DNA of 64,000 bases from Echinometra lucunter (Eukaryota > Echinodermata > Echinoidea > Camarodonta > Echinometridae): NCBI GenBank assembly GCA_029962745.1, contig CM057161.1:9036638-9100637 (forward strand), in the 5' to 3' direction. Position numbers and translations under genes: made by a program. Position 1 is the first letter of the stretch. Each line of letters opens with the position of its first letter. Shown here piece after piece: positions 43,910 through 55,159 of this stretch. The notes beneath the pieces are model-generated. The model was not told the origin of the DNA. It ran no database searches and saw only the letters and a list, made by a program, of their open reading frames with translations.

Positions 43910-46900
43910 TAGTAGTAGTAGTTGAAGTAGTAGTAGTAGTAGCAGCAGCAGCAGCAGCAGCAACAGTAGTAGTTGTAGTAGTAATAGTAATAATGGTAGC
44001 AGTAGCAGTTGTAATATCATTATGTCCGTATGAAGCCCTTGCGTAGAAACCATTCTATTTCGGTTGAGTTTATTCCCATATCGCATCATAATGACTGATA
44101 AGGAAAGAAGAAGTGAAAGTAAAGCATCACTCACCATTTTGGCTTCGGTAACTGGGCCCATACTATATACGTACATACTAACTCGAACATCAACTGGAGG
44201 TCCTGTCAAAAAGTCAAACAGGACGAAAGTATACTGATTAATGAAGACTAATCACCGATGTGTATTTTCTGGCTTTAGGTTAAAAGTGCCTTTATCGAGG
44301 GCTGCACAACTAAACAAACAAACAAATAGAGCTACAAGCAAAGATTAATGGTATGTAGTAAATGTAATAAGTAATGAGAAACTAAATATAGCTATGATCA
44401 GTGTAACGCCAATAATGCACTTTTAGCCGAAAACTTAAAGGGTAAGTCCACCCTAGCAATTTCACTGTTTCAATAAAAGGAGATAAATTTGAACAGCATT
44501 TTAAAAAGGAAATGGGCAAAATCGGTCAAAGAATAAGAAAATTACACTCATTTATATTTTCTAGTAAACTACTCTCGGCTCTGCAAATTGGCAACACTGA
44601 TTACATCATATGCAAGCAGGTCTCCATTCACTTTGTACATGAAATTTCCCATTTTCTCAATTTTCTTGGAAGTTACACATTTTCTAACCCCCATAGTCAA
44701 TGTATGTTCAAAAGAATTGTTTTTTTTACATAACATACTTTGACTATGGGGTAAGAAAATGTGTAACTTCCAAGAAGATTGAGAAAATATGAAATTTCGT
44801 GTATAAAGTGAATGGAGACCTGCTCGCATATGATGTCATCAGTGTTGCCAATTTGCAGAGCCGAGAGTAGTTTACTAGAAAGTGTAAATGAGTGTAATTT
44901 TCTTATTCTTTGACCGATTTTGCTCATTTCTTTTTTTAAATGATTTTCAAATTTATCTCATTTTATTGAAATAGTGAAAATTCTGGGATGGACTTACCCT
45001 TTAGGTAGGAAAGTGATACCCAGCTTCGTCAAACCGTCTCCATAGTCTTCATGTATAGTTCAAAACACAAGACAACACAGTCATCAGTCATTTAAAGGAG
45101 TTCAGCACCTCGAAAAATTATATATAAACACAACAAAAAAGTAACCCCCCCACCCTAATTCAAAATAGCATAACTTTTTTAACGATAAAGTTTTGAGCAA
45201 AATAATTTGGCAGGCGTGTTTCTACACTTCTTGACTAATTTATGTGTGAAAATGAGAATGATCCGTCAAGTCATGCATGAGTGAGCAAACATTAAAGGCA
45301 AAAATGTAACTTTTCAAAAGTAACAAGAGTCATTTTGGGGCTCTGTGAAACAAACCTTTGGCGAATTTGAATTCTTCCATTGTTTGACCAAGTCATGCCT
45401 ATCCCTGACACTTTTCATGTTTATCACAGTAGGGTGAACACAGATTTTTTGAGAAAAATGATGTTCAGCCCTCCTAAATCTGCAAAATCCATTCAGTTTG
45501 TGGAAAAAAAAATTAGCATCAACCAACATGAGTCAGCACATTACGTGAAAATACCAGGTAGTCTTTTTCCGGCATTAAACAGTAAATTTTCAGCATTTCT
45601 TGCTTCATCGTTAACAATTTTGTCACTCAACGATGGCACAATCTCGAAAAACAGCACTTAAACAAATGCCAGAAAAATCTTGTTTCACAAACTCCCCAAA
45701 ATGACTCTTGAAAAGTGGTTATTTTTTGCTCGCTCGCTCATTATGTTTCAGAAAATGATATTGAAAACCATAAAAGATAGAAATTAAAATGTGTGTAAGG
45801 GGGGTCTGTGCAGATGGGTGAGGGGATGTGTTTATACTTAAGTGTGAGTTCAACAGAAAAAAAATGGCATAAAAAAATCCCCCCCCCCCCCTCCTCAAAG
45901 TGGATTTACGCCGGTGAATGTTACTTTTATTACCCCACTGGATTTCTAGCCCGCAAACAAGTATGCACCATCCCCACTCCTTGGGGAGCATTCCTACCAT
46001 TTTGCACTGTTCCCATGCGTACATGCAGGGCAATGGCAAAGGCAATCACATTGACTTCCGGCAATCCTCACAGGTACCCATTTGCTCCTGGGTGGAGAGT
46101 GGCAAAAGTAGATTCATATCTTGTCAAAGGACATTAGCGCCGTGTCGGGACTTGAACTCGGACCACGAGATTCAGTCCGGTGACATATCCACTAGACCAC
46201 GACACCTCTGCGTAATAATTATTAGTATTTTAACATTTTCCATTCATTTTGTACATGCACAGAGTGCCCTTCAGAAACAGAAAGAATCATCTCACCTCCA
46301 AAATTAGGACGCAACCTTTTGTCGTAACCATCTAATATCCTGTTCAAAATTGTCGCAGTTTCGTTCTGTAATCTCAGTGCTCTGTAATGAAAAAGAACAT
46401 GTTATTAAGTTTGAGCGGGTGCCTTTCTCAAGAAAGAAACACCTATCATGTAAAAGAAAATCCTTCAAGGGACAGTTTAAAGCTTTGCTTTCACTTCAAA
46501 ACCATTTTCGATCATTCGGAACTAATAATATTTTTATTAATGTTAGGCAGTTGACAGAAGCGGGGGCCAGGTAGATAAAATTTACAAAATCTTAAACATG
46601 TTAAGGCTACAAAATATAGGCGGTTTATTAACTGGCAAAGTAACCACGGTAACGCGGCTCACAGAAAATGATAAAACGTGCATTGGTAGCTTGTACCATT
46701 CACATTTTGAAAGAAAATTTAGAACTCTCATTGATCTTGGCACTTGAAATACACAGAGCATTGTATTTTAATATCGATTTAGCCCCCTCCCCCTCCCCCC
46801 CCCTCCAGTCTCTTCCGCTCTCACCTTTACGATCAAAGATTTCTGACAATAAGATTTGTATTTGCTGATTGCTCAGCGTCTTACTTAAGGAAATAATCCA

Positions 46901-49900
46901 TTTATGACACAATGTCAGATTGTTGGATTGTTGAGTCGATCGAAGCCCCCTTTGGATTCTAACACCCTTCACAGTCTGACAGAAATGCTGACTGTTTTCA
47001 GAATAATGCAGTTAAAAAGGCAAAGGCAGTTGAAAGGGTGATAATGCTCTTTTTGAATTACAGTAACAAAGGCCATTACATGTCTGAAACAATTGGATAA
47101 TGAATATAGGATCTTGGATTCCCCTTCCTATCCCCCACCCCCATCAAAGAAAGGAAATGAATTATGAGTTTGCCAAATAAATGGAATGCGGACTTTAAAA
47201 AATGAAGACAAATTTAGTCTTAAAATTAGACTTGCACTGCTAATGAAATGCCTTTGTATAATAGGTAACTTCCAATTGTCAAACGCCTGTACTAAAATTT
47301 TCTAAAAATTTACAATGAGCTACGAAACATTTCATAGCATATATACTATGGAACTATCAACAAACCAGATGATCAAATGCAAATATGCGCCTTGGCTCTC
47401 ATCTCCACTGTAATTCGTTTCTTGCACTTATCACTCGCGGTGAAACGAGGTTCAAAAACTGACACGCATTGCAATATTAATATTGCATCTGATGAGCGAG
47501 TTCTGACTTATACGAATAGACTAATATCCCAAACCCTCTAGGCTTTCCTTTACACCTCACGATCTTGATCAGACCCCTAAATTGTCTCCTCATCTTCCTG
47601 CCTCCACATTCATATTCCGCAATTTATTTCATCAGCCTTTGACTGCGTTTTACTCTACCCTACTATGAAGTTGACCTTTTTTCTGCCATTTCTTTTCACA
47701 AGGAAACCCCCTCCCTATCTTACGATACGATATGTTAAGGTTATATTTTTTGTTCTTTTTGACGGTGATACTCGTGTTAAGCCCTTGTATATGGATTATC
47801 AATTTATTCGTCCCCATTACTTCATTTTCCTAATCAAAATTGTCATTTATTCATTTCCTCCCTGTTATCTGACATGTCTGATGAATTAAGCACCACCCAT
47901 CTTACCAGTCAAATTGAGAAAAAATGTAATGAAATTATGTTTTTGGACGGTAAAGTGGAATGGGGCATTCATTTTCAATACGACAAAATACAATAATCTT
48001 TATTATTCTACGAATGTCTTGTATTTGATACATACATCTTAAAAACAAAAAAATGACAGCGAAAATTTGTAGATCTTTTAGGCAAGGTTCGATGTAATTT
48101 TCTAAAGGACTTTATTTAAAAAAATGTCATATGTAATTTATAAAGATGTACTGATTTACAGGTCAAAGAACGCACCAAATTCGTCACTTTCAACAAAATT
48201 CTGTCCTCTCTTTATTTGTGTTTATGCAATATAATGATATAAGGGAAATATCAGCAAACCATTTCATACCCATTTTTATACTCTACTAAGTGTACAGAGT
48301 TGTTTGTATCTATATAAATTCCTAGCACGTAATTCGAGCCGAAATCGGTAGCTCTTTGGTCATTTATACGACTGGTAATGTAATGACCTTTTAAGAGGCT
48401 ATAAATTGAGAAAGTGTCTTGTGATACGTGTGTAAAATTGCAACGAGGATGGACCCCCCCCCCCCCACACACACACACACTAAAGCTACCTGCATAAACA
48501 TATCATCTTTATTTTGTATGACTCTTTTAGTTTATAGTGACAGTTCAAGGTTGGAAAGTAAGGAAAGGTCATTAATTTTGTCTGCTTCCACGGAACCTTA
48601 TCTGCTCAAGTTTTTTTATACTGTGTCCAAAACTTACTTATGATTGTGTTATATCCGTTAATTATGAGTTTAAAGGGAAGGCTAAGCTAAAAATATTTGA
48701 AAAGGCTTTGCAAGCACTTCTTTCTTTGTTTTGTTTACTCTGCGTTTAGACAAGATGATTTGAGCAAGCATGCATTCGATCAAGTTATACAGAAAACACA
48801 GGCAGGTAGATCTAGGCTGTCGTAATATCTGCAATGGACAATTTTACTGGGGCAGAAGAAGAAGAAAAAACAAAAGGAACCAGCAAAATGTGTAACATAT
48901 TACATATCATAATGTCATTACGAATGATTTTGGAAATGAATACCAAGACGTGCTCGTTTCAACGAAAAGGAAGCCATTGAATTAGGGTAGAACTGGAGGG
49001 GGATATAGCAGTTTTCCTTTCTTTATTTTGAGCATGTTGAGGGGGGCTATTTTGTGTGCGTTTTTTTTTTATTTGACTTTACATACATGTATACACGGTA
49101 AAACAAGTAAAGAAAATATAAACAAATAAAAATCAGAAGTCCTTCAGCATATTTTCAAAATGAGAACATGTCATCCTACAAGAAAACTACCATTGTTTAT
49201 ATAACTGAAGATATGCATATTCTAAATGTAGTCTATGGCTAACATGTTTCTTTGAAAGCGTGTAGCCTATAAATTTGCCTTCTTTAGGTTGCTTGTGCGT
49301 CGCCAGACGTTGGACGGGCATTTCTTTATTACACTCTGCATCCACATACATTTTCAGGACGATGACGGATTACATTTTCTTGCCTCTGGAAAACGCTAAG
49401 AGAACGGATGTGTCATTTTTTCCGACAGCAGTGCATCATGATGATGCTTCAAAAGGGGCCTGTATAACACATCGCTTCCAAAATTGTTCTTGGCAAAGCG
49501 AGGGCTCAGCTAGTCATGGGAAGACGGGCATTTTTTTTTTTAACTGGGTGGACGCTATGCGAGGAAGAGGGAGCGGGAGATCCGGTAAGAAATGTGGGAA
49601 ATCCCCTTTTCCAGAGATAAAAACCTTTCATCAGGGAAGGAAATGTCTGTCCTCGTCATAATAGTTTTCAGCAAAGTATTTTATTCGGTTAATACACATG
49701 CAAGACCCACCCCCCTTAATTAAAATTGCCCCTTACTTTCGCTTCTTAAAATATGCTCGCAGTTGGAAACAGTGTTAGTTCATTAAAGTGACTTGAGGAT
49801 ACTGCTCTTTGAGATATGCAAAGGTATACGCTCCTGAATGTAAGATGAAGGTTAACAACAGCTGGGATACATTATCCACGTGTCATCTCGAAGTCAATTT

Positions 49901-51415
49901 TTGTTACAGTATCATTCTCCCTACAACCTTTCCAGTGAGATGTACTAGTATTAACTTATTGACGACTATGAAGGACAAGAACAGCATGGTCTTTTTAACG
50001 CAGCTGGATACCTTTTAAGCATGTTTAGCACTTGCTGTTCGATGGCGCTCCGGTATCTTAAAATGATGACGCAATCGTGCTGATGAAAACCTTTAGGGTA
50101 CTCACGCGCTTCCAGATCATAATGTAATAACATGAGTACTAAATGGCAAATAGATTTTTCATTATAATTACCAACGACTACTTGTGTCCAGTTACCTCAG
50201 CGATGATGGCTCATAAATGTATTTTTGTTTTGGCCCCCCTTTTTTAACGCATACATAAAGTTACATAATTATGAAGAGTTTTTATGCAAAAACAGATAAA
50301 CGCCATTTTTGAAAATTTTAAAGTAAGGTCACCATCATATAGAACAAAATAATACCTGTGAAATTATAATAGACATATAAAGGTATATATTGTTGAAGTT
50401 ATGATCAAAAGTAGCACATATTTTCTTCATATTTTCTTTATTTTCAAATCGATCTTTATATCTCAATTTGACAAAAATGGGTATATCTGTTTTGGCAATC
50501 AAACTCTTTCTTTAAACAAAAAAGATATGTATACATTACACAAACGGGTAACGGACACGCAGTCAGTCGAGTCTATCAATAACAAAGCGCAAGTAATTTG
50601 TTAATAGCGTGTTATAGTAACAATCGCAATGATATGCATCAGTGCAAAAGTCGTCCACGTATTCATCCCAGATATGATAAATAATAATGATAATAATCTG
50701 CATTTATATAGCGCCTAATACATCTCTCTGAGACGTGTCTAAGCGCTTTAGAGATATACTACAGAGATAAAGGTAATCATGGGGACATTTTTCTTATTTT
50801 CCGGCAGTGTTATTTGAGTACCTCGCTTTGTTAAATCTACAAATTTTCGGCTCTCAAAAATAGCTAACAAGAAAAAGCTCATGGTATACGCATACATATA
50901 AGGTGTTATAATTATTTGCCTTATAACTGTATTTCATTGCTCCTTGACATCAAATTTAATAGCATCCCTGGATCAATAAGCGGTCAATAGTTACTCCATT
51001 TAAGATACCCGTACGTAGGCTATAGCCATGACGTGTCAGTGCATAAGGGTCATATTTTTACTGAACCAGTTATTATCAAGACTATCATAGGTAATCAGAT
51101 CGACCTATTTTTGTGTGTATTTGATCTCGTCTGCTCTGACTTTATATACCAGCCATCTTTTCAAAACGCGTTATATTTTGTATATTCACTTTGCCCTCCT
51201 TCCACTCCCCCCCCCTCCCCCAGCATTTTTATATGCATGATCGTTCATGATGTTATTCAGGCTTTCTCTTCCTCTTCATTTTTATCCAGATTTATATATC
51301 CCTACCTTTTATTTTCTCACTCTCCTATTTTGTTCTAATAACTTCATCTCTCTCCTTCTCTTTCTCTCTCTATCTCTCTCTCTCTCACCAACTATCCCTC
51401 TTTCATTCTCTATCG

Positions 51416-51449
<34 letters not shown>

Positions 51450-52412
51450 TAAAAAAAAGAGTGAACGCATTCACTCTGTTAGTGGTGAATTTCAGAGGAG
51501 AGTGCATTTAGAGTGAATTAAGGGTGAATTAAGAGTAAAAATTGTGATATTCACTCTTTGAGGGGTAATCACTCAAGGATTTTGTAACACCTAAAAGAGT
51601 GAATAAAGAGTAAATATCACAATTTCATCACAATCTTAATTCACTCTCTTTTCGTATGTACGTTTATTGAGAATACCCTGTATTCTTATTTCCTGTAAAC
51701 TAAACTGGTATGTATAAAAAAATTAAAAAATTTGAAATGTGATTTTTACAAATATAGCGACCCTTGAACCCCTCTCTCTTTCTCTCTCTCTCTCCCTCCC
51801 TCTCCTCTTTCTCTGTGCCGCCCCTTCCCTCTGTATCTTGTCAAAACACACACCGTCAGTTTTAACCTTCCATTATCTGCCAAGTTCCCAAATGCTAATG
51901 CACGTGCATTACACATACCACTTTATGACCATTTCGCAACCGTATACATTTTCTAAAGAATTCTCTCATATAGCAACAATGAGTGCTTACATGGTAACCT
52001 TCATTCAAACCGTATAGATTCAAAATGTCTTTTCTTTCTTTCATTGTTTGTTTTCTTGTTAGGCTGTAAGGTGAATATAGTAGCACACATACATGACAAG
52101 GAATAACGCTGGAAGAGGTTCAGTCTAGGTGATTGCAGTTTTCCCCAAGACGACATATAAAATTTGAAAATTTAGAATAAACTAACTGCTACTTAGTCGT
52201 TGGACTATTTAATGATTGCTTTGTATTTTGAGCACCTATCGTTCTCGTATTGTATCTGCTGTAGGAAAAATAAATAAATCGGTACGATAAAAGTATAATA
52301 CTTACTCATCATCGAGGGTACTGGAAGCTGCAACGCCTTGGTCGACTAGGACGATGATGACGAGAAAGACCCATGGCAACACGACTTCGTAGTTCATCGT
52401 CGGACGCGCCAT
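36903..52412 (-). CDS. Cys-loop anion channel subunit, GABA-A/glycine receptor-like (complete, 9 exons)
   Basis: Pentameric ligand-gated chloride channel subunit of the plasma membrane. The nine exons join in phase to about 496 residues: signal peptide (1-30), extracellular ligand domain (about 37-260), M1-M3, an intracellular loop of roughly 90 residues, and M4 near the C-terminus. The signature loop is C-x13-C (CNMDLSHFPFDKQRC). M2 has the anion-selective P-A-R start, Ala at 2', Thr at 6' and Leu at 9', consistent with picrotoxin-type block (inference). Loop D (MYFRQQWRD) and loop B (MESYAY) look GABA-A-like. Loop A (FWVPDIYIINEKAANYH) and LLRI look glycine-receptor-like. The second loop-C cystine of glycine receptors is absent. 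The agonist cannot be fixed from sequence alone. Confidence 0.96.
37773..37927 (-). CDS. Cys-loop receptor exon 8 (M3, start of cytoplasmic loop)
   Basis: MCYIFVFAALLEYVIVIYY completes M3; then a charged stretch (QPRYQKARQLMKEFQEQG) that could form the membrane-associated helix of the loop. Acceptor CACGTAG, donor GTAAGT. Confidence 0.95.
38225..38240. repeat. Poly-G in GA-rich tract
   Basis: Simple repeat in the intron between exons 7 and 8; upstream (AT)-rich sequence has no features. Confidence 0.85.
38494..38745 (-). CDS. Cys-loop receptor exon 7 (loop C, M1, M2, start of M3)
   Basis: GNYTVVTADFYLGRDITYYV, M1 (IQTYIPSSMITCLSW), SFWINRNAVPAR, M2 (VALGITTVLTMTTL) and LPKLSYIKAIDLFL. P-A-R before M2 is diagnostic for anion selectivity. 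Acceptor TTCTCAG, donor GTAGGA, a weaker match than the others. Confidence 0.97.
39023..39398. repeat. TIR element with internal GGTGCA repeats
   Basis: CACACTAAGAAAAAAAGG at the left pairs with CCTTTTTTCTTAGTGTG at the right. Inside are more than a dozen GGTGCAA/TTGCACC motifs in both orientations. Confidence 0.85.
40038..40169 (-). CDS. Cys-loop receptor exon 6 (loops B, F)
   Basis: Completes Y then AYNDADVRFRWLENGPVYV, ISLPQFKFLASG and RSRIAEYF. The E-S-Y-A-Y of loop B spans the exon 5/6 junction. Acceptor TTTCAG, donor GTAAGT. Confidence 0.95.
40889..41280. repeat. TIR element with GTCGACTTGAGGT subterminal repeats
   Basis: About 45-bp inverted ends including GCAGCAATGGA and CATGAAAGTCGACTTGAGGT. 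Internal partial repeats (GACCTCAA, TTGAAGTC) are present. Intronic. Confidence 0.85.
41743..41825 (-). CDS. Cys-loop receptor exon 5 (Cys-loop)
   Basis: LTVTASCNMDLSHFPFDKQR then CSLNMES, the disulfide-bonded 13-residue loop that touches the membrane domain during gating. Acceptor AATCTAG, donor GTAAGT. Confidence 0.97.
42397..42614 (-). CDS. Cys-loop receptor exon 4 (loops D, A, E)
   Basis: EYTMDMYFRQQWRDERLKF, then DSFWVPDIYIINEKAANYH, KNSLLRIEPTGDMLFST. W-V-P-D is loop A. Acceptor CTACAG, donor GTAAGA. Confidence 0.96.
43141..44010. repeat. Long imperfect TAG/CAG trinucleotide array (~870 bp)
   Basis: (TAG)n interrupted by CAG, TGG, AAT and TTG triplets, filling most of intron 3 of the Cys-loop receptor and ending about 125 bp from exon 3. 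Long poly-Leu and poly-Val reading frames over it are artefacts. Confidence 0.97.
44135..44202 (-). CDS. Cys-loop receptor exon 3 (68 bp)
   Basis: Completes G-G-P-P then VDVRVSMYVYSMGPVTEAKM, the first beta strands of the ligand domain. Acceptor TTGACAG, donor GTGAGT. Downstream intron 3 carries the long TAG array. Confidence 0.93.
44438..45001. mobile_element. Intact 564-bp palindromic foldback element
   Basis: Arms of about 265 bp: AAGGGTAAGTCCACCCTAGC at the left pairs with GGGATGGACTTACCCTT at the right, and similarity continues inward to CCCCATAGTCAATGTATGTT, leaving a loop of about 35 bases. TA lies at both outer ends. Same family as the split copy at 3,300-9,905. Confidence 0.92.
45308..45720. 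repeat. Inverted-repeat element, GAGTCATTTTGGGG
   Basis: ACTTTTCAAAAGTAACAAGA and GTCATTTTGGGG at the left; CCCCAAAATGACTCTTGAAA at the right. Confidence 0.7.
46010..46205 (-). repeat. tRNA-derived SINE
   Basis: The minus strand reads GTGTCGTGGTCTAGTGGATA (A-box) and GGTCCGAGTTCAAGTCCCGA (B-box), very tRNA-like. The body runs to TGGGTACCTGTGAGG. Lies 90 bp from the donor of exon 2 of the Cys-loop receptor. Confidence 0.8.
46296..46381 (-). CDS. Cys-loop receptor exon 2
   Basis: Twenty-eight codons ending ILNRILDGYDKRLRPNFG; L-x-G-Y-D-x-R-L-R-P is the classic start of the mature receptor of this family. Acceptor CATTACAG, donor GTGAGA. Confidence 0.95.
47000..50670. other. Intron 1 of the Cys-loop receptor, no exon recognised
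   Basis: AT-rich. A plus-strand ORF of 128 codons (49,275-49,661) has no recognisable motif, no splice context and no homology I can name. Simple repeats are few. Confidence 0.4.
50675..50760 (+). repeat. TATATAGCGCCTAATAC repeat (LINE/SINE tail)
   Basis: ATAATAATCTGCATTTATAT, AGCGCCTAATACATC and CTAAGCGCTTTAGAG; a related stretch occurs at 55,095-55,160. Confidence 0.5.
51340..51450. repeat. CT-rich simple repeat
   Basis: (CT)n in several blocks. Confidence 0.9.
51455..51650. repeat. GAGTGAA foldback element, copy 1 (partial)
   Basis: AAGAGTGAACGCATTCACTC, GGTGAATTTCAGAGGAGAGT and TCACTCTTT as in the longer copy at 54,255; its right arm is degenerate. Confidence 0.75.
52306..52412 (-). 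CDS. Cys-loop receptor exon 1 (start, signal peptide)
   Basis: MARPTMNYEVV is followed by a hydrophobic core (LPWVFLVIIVLV), DQGVAAS and STLDD. Donor GTAAGT leaves two bases (GA) that exon 2 completes to glutamate. A second in-frame ATG six codons in could also serve. Intron 1 is about 5.9 kb. Confidence 0.85.
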
Positions 52413-54110
52413 CGCCGTCAAGCAGTAACAATCAATTAACACTGTAGCCGAGTCAGACAAGGCTACTCCCTAACTCTCCTGTGTAGCTTCAGTGTGTCTA
52501 CTTCTTCGGTAGATGACTGTTGGTGAAATGATTTGCGGTTTGACTTAATCGGTATGTATGTTTTCTTAACCGCTCGTTAACATACAACAATACAGCTGCA
52601 CATCTTTATCAGGTGTTTATCGACGGATCGGGCGGGAGTTTTCCAACTCGGGCAATCGAGTGTCGTCTGACCTTTTAAAAGAGGGTTCCTAACTGACGAA
52701 GAACGATGTTGGCAAGAGCGGTTGCAGTTGCGACCTACATCGACACAAGCAGCTAATCGTCCTTCAAAAAGCCTCTTCAAGCTAACAATGCGCTGTATAC
52801 AGGTGTAGGTTCTACGTTTCCAGGTCACCTTGCCACTGCATACGTACTTCAGTGACAAAGTGACCGAAGTGCACAGGACATACGTACGTGAAGGACAGTT
52901 GGAAGAAAAAAATCGATCTCCCTCTTTATCGAAAGGGAGGTGAAGTCATCCCTGTATTCAGTATCTATTGGTATATGTTTAGACATTTCTTTCTTCATCG
53001 TCTTGCTATTTTAAAATCTTTGTTAACTGATATTCTTCCCGAATGTTTTTTTTTTCTCACAGATTTTCTTGTGCAGATCAAAGGGGATCGAATCATCATG
53101 ATCATGTTTAAGTGAAAAAAATCTAATTCGTTTGAAAAGGCGCTCCAGCCATGTGTGAAAGTATTAAAAACATTATCGAAATATGCTCAAACATATTAGC
53201 TCTCAATGCACTTTTCTGGCTTGTACTATCATGTCTTAGTCTAATCAGCTGCAAGGTGCAATATGATATGATTTACCTCGCAATCTTCCTACAGAATCAT
53301 CCCATCGAGTATGATGATATGAGCATGATGAGTGCTTTCAGCAACTAACATGTCATACTTTTCCTTTGGCGTCGTATTTATACAGATCTCTTCTCCCTCT
53401 TATTTCCATTATCATCTAACATGTCTAATTTTTTGTACAAATAGCTCCTACTCATTTTTTATTTTTCCTCTTTTTCTGTGCTTGATATTCTACAATTCTG
53501 GTTATATTTTCTTTAAATCATACTTCATTCAAAGTTTTTTGAAGTTCACTTATCTGCACATAAACAGATAGAGTTTATCAACTCGTATTTATGAAATTTA
53601 CTCTCTGAATCATTTTCCTAATTTTGCCAGCAAATGTAAAGCAACCATCTATCAAATCAACTTCTTAGCTAATACTCATCGATTGCATTAGATGCCCTCT
53701 CTCCCTACCCCCTATGAACGCATACCATACCTTAGGAGTAGTAACAAAAGACTGCTTGTTAAATCGATATGAGAGACTACAGAATCCCTCCTAAGAACTA
53801 AAACGTAGAAGAATCGAAAAATCGATACATAAAGGTGGTCCGTTAAATGGAAATAAGCATCGACAAGTTCGGCTGTAATCTTATTATTGTCTTTACAGAC
53901 TTCTTCACCCCACCCCCCCCCCCCGCCCCCACATTGGACGAGCAAGACAGGGTGTTTGTTTTTTCACAACTGCCAAAAGGAAAACGAGATCGATATTTAA
54001 CATCTCTTTTCAAAAATAATTTTTGTTTATCGATTTGCATGGACGTTCGCGCCTTCTGCTGGAAGTAACGTGAGCACAAGTAAACACATTGTGCTTTTAT
54101 TTGTTTTCAA
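52413..54110. other. Upstream region of the Cys-loop receptor; promoter expected
   Basis: The first 450 bp (52,413-52,860) are balanced in GC and free of simple repeats, as expected for leader and promoter; no specific element can be named. Further out the DNA is AT-rich. Confidence 0.35.
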
Positions 54111-54129
54111 AAGAATAGTGGGGTTCCCC

Positions 54130-54150
54130 GCCCCCCCCCCCCCCCCCCCC
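54130..54150. repeat. Poly-C tract
   Basis: About 20 C residues. Confidence 0.9.
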
Positions 54151-54254
54151 ACCAAAAAGGGCTTTCACACATGCGATACCTACTGTCATGGCAACTATTG
54201 CGTCATAGTTTGGCATTGCAGCTAAAAACACTCTCTTTGAAAAAAAAAAAAAAA

Positions 54255-54540
54255 AGAGTGAACGCATTCACTCTGTTAGGGGTGAATTTCAGAAGAGAGT
54301 GCATTTAGAGCGAATCAAGAGTGAATTAAGAGCAAAAATTGTGATATTCACTCTTTACTCACTCTTTTAGGGGTGACCTCAGTGATCACTCGGAATTATT
54401 GAGTGATCACTGAGTTCTTCCCTCAAAGAGTGAATATGACAATTTTTCTCTTAATTCACTCTTAATTCACTCTAAATGCACTCTCTTCTGAAATTCACCC
54501 CTAATAGAGTGAAGGCGTTCACTCTTTTTTTTTTTTTAAG
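54255..54540. repeat. GAGTGAA foldback element, copy 2 (nearly perfect)
   Basis: AAGAGTGAACGCATTCACTC at the left pairs with GAGTGAAGGCGTTCACTCTT at the right. The pairing runs on through TAGGGGTGAATTTCAGAAGA to a central GTGATCACTC palindrome. Confidence 0.9.
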
Positions 54541-54719
54541 AGAGCAGGTCCATGGTTCTCCAGTCATCCCGAGGAGACCGACACCATGGACACGAAACGG
54601 ACTACAGACCGTTAACATCGTTAAAGAACACAAAGGAAACAAATTTCATCCATTTCCGAAAGAGCAACAAAACATATTAATGATAAACCCGCAAAGTGAA
54701 ATAATCATATAGATGGTGC

Positions 54720-54960
54720 ATACACTCTGGAAATTTTGAACCACCATTAAAAGGGTGCATAAGGAGTGACGATATTTTCCTTTTCCAAAATGTTAGATTA
54801 ACACTTTGAATATGCTGGATTCAACACTATACATGTTGGATTCCACCCTTTACAGTGTTGAATCCAGCATGTTCAAAGTGTTAATTTAAAATTTTGAAAG
54901 TGTAGTCACTCCTCCACCCTTTTAAATGGCTATTCAACATTTTAGTTTTTTAGAGTGTAT
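54720..54960. repeat. TIR element, ATACACTCT ends
   Basis: ATACACTCT/AGAGTGTAT ends, AAAAGGGTG/CACCCTTTT inside, and a central AACACTTTGAA...TTCAAAGTGTT hairpin with GCTGGATTCAACACT inverted. Confidence 0.85.
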
Positions 54961-55006
54961 GGAGAAAATAAAAGAGAGTAACTATGCCCTGCATATGTTA
55001 TTAATT

Positions 55007-55034
55007 AATTATACGAGATTAATATTAATCTCGT
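55007..55034. repeat. Perfect 28-bp palindrome
   Basis: TATACGAGATTAAT followed by its exact reverse complement. Confidence 0.9.
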
Positions 55035-55159
55035 ATAAGAGCAAGCTAACATTTCCCTTGATAGCCGTTTATCATTAGACGATAGACGTTTATCATTATT
55101 ACTAATAATAATAATATGCAACATTTATATAGCGCTTAATACAAATGTTTCTAAGTGCT

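Noticed and set aside
43082..44209. 375-codon minus-strand ORF (poly-Leu) and 262-codon plus-strand ORF (poly-Val)
   Set aside because: Both are translations of the TAG trinucleotide array in intron 3 of the Cys-loop receptor.
46130..46205. Functional tRNA gene on the minus strand
   Set aside because: Good A- and B-boxes, but the sequence runs on into a SINE body and lacks a closed acceptor stem.
49275..49661. 128-codon plus-strand ORF in intron 1 of the Cys-loop receptor
   Set aside because: No recognisable domain, no splice or promoter context; length is possible by chance.
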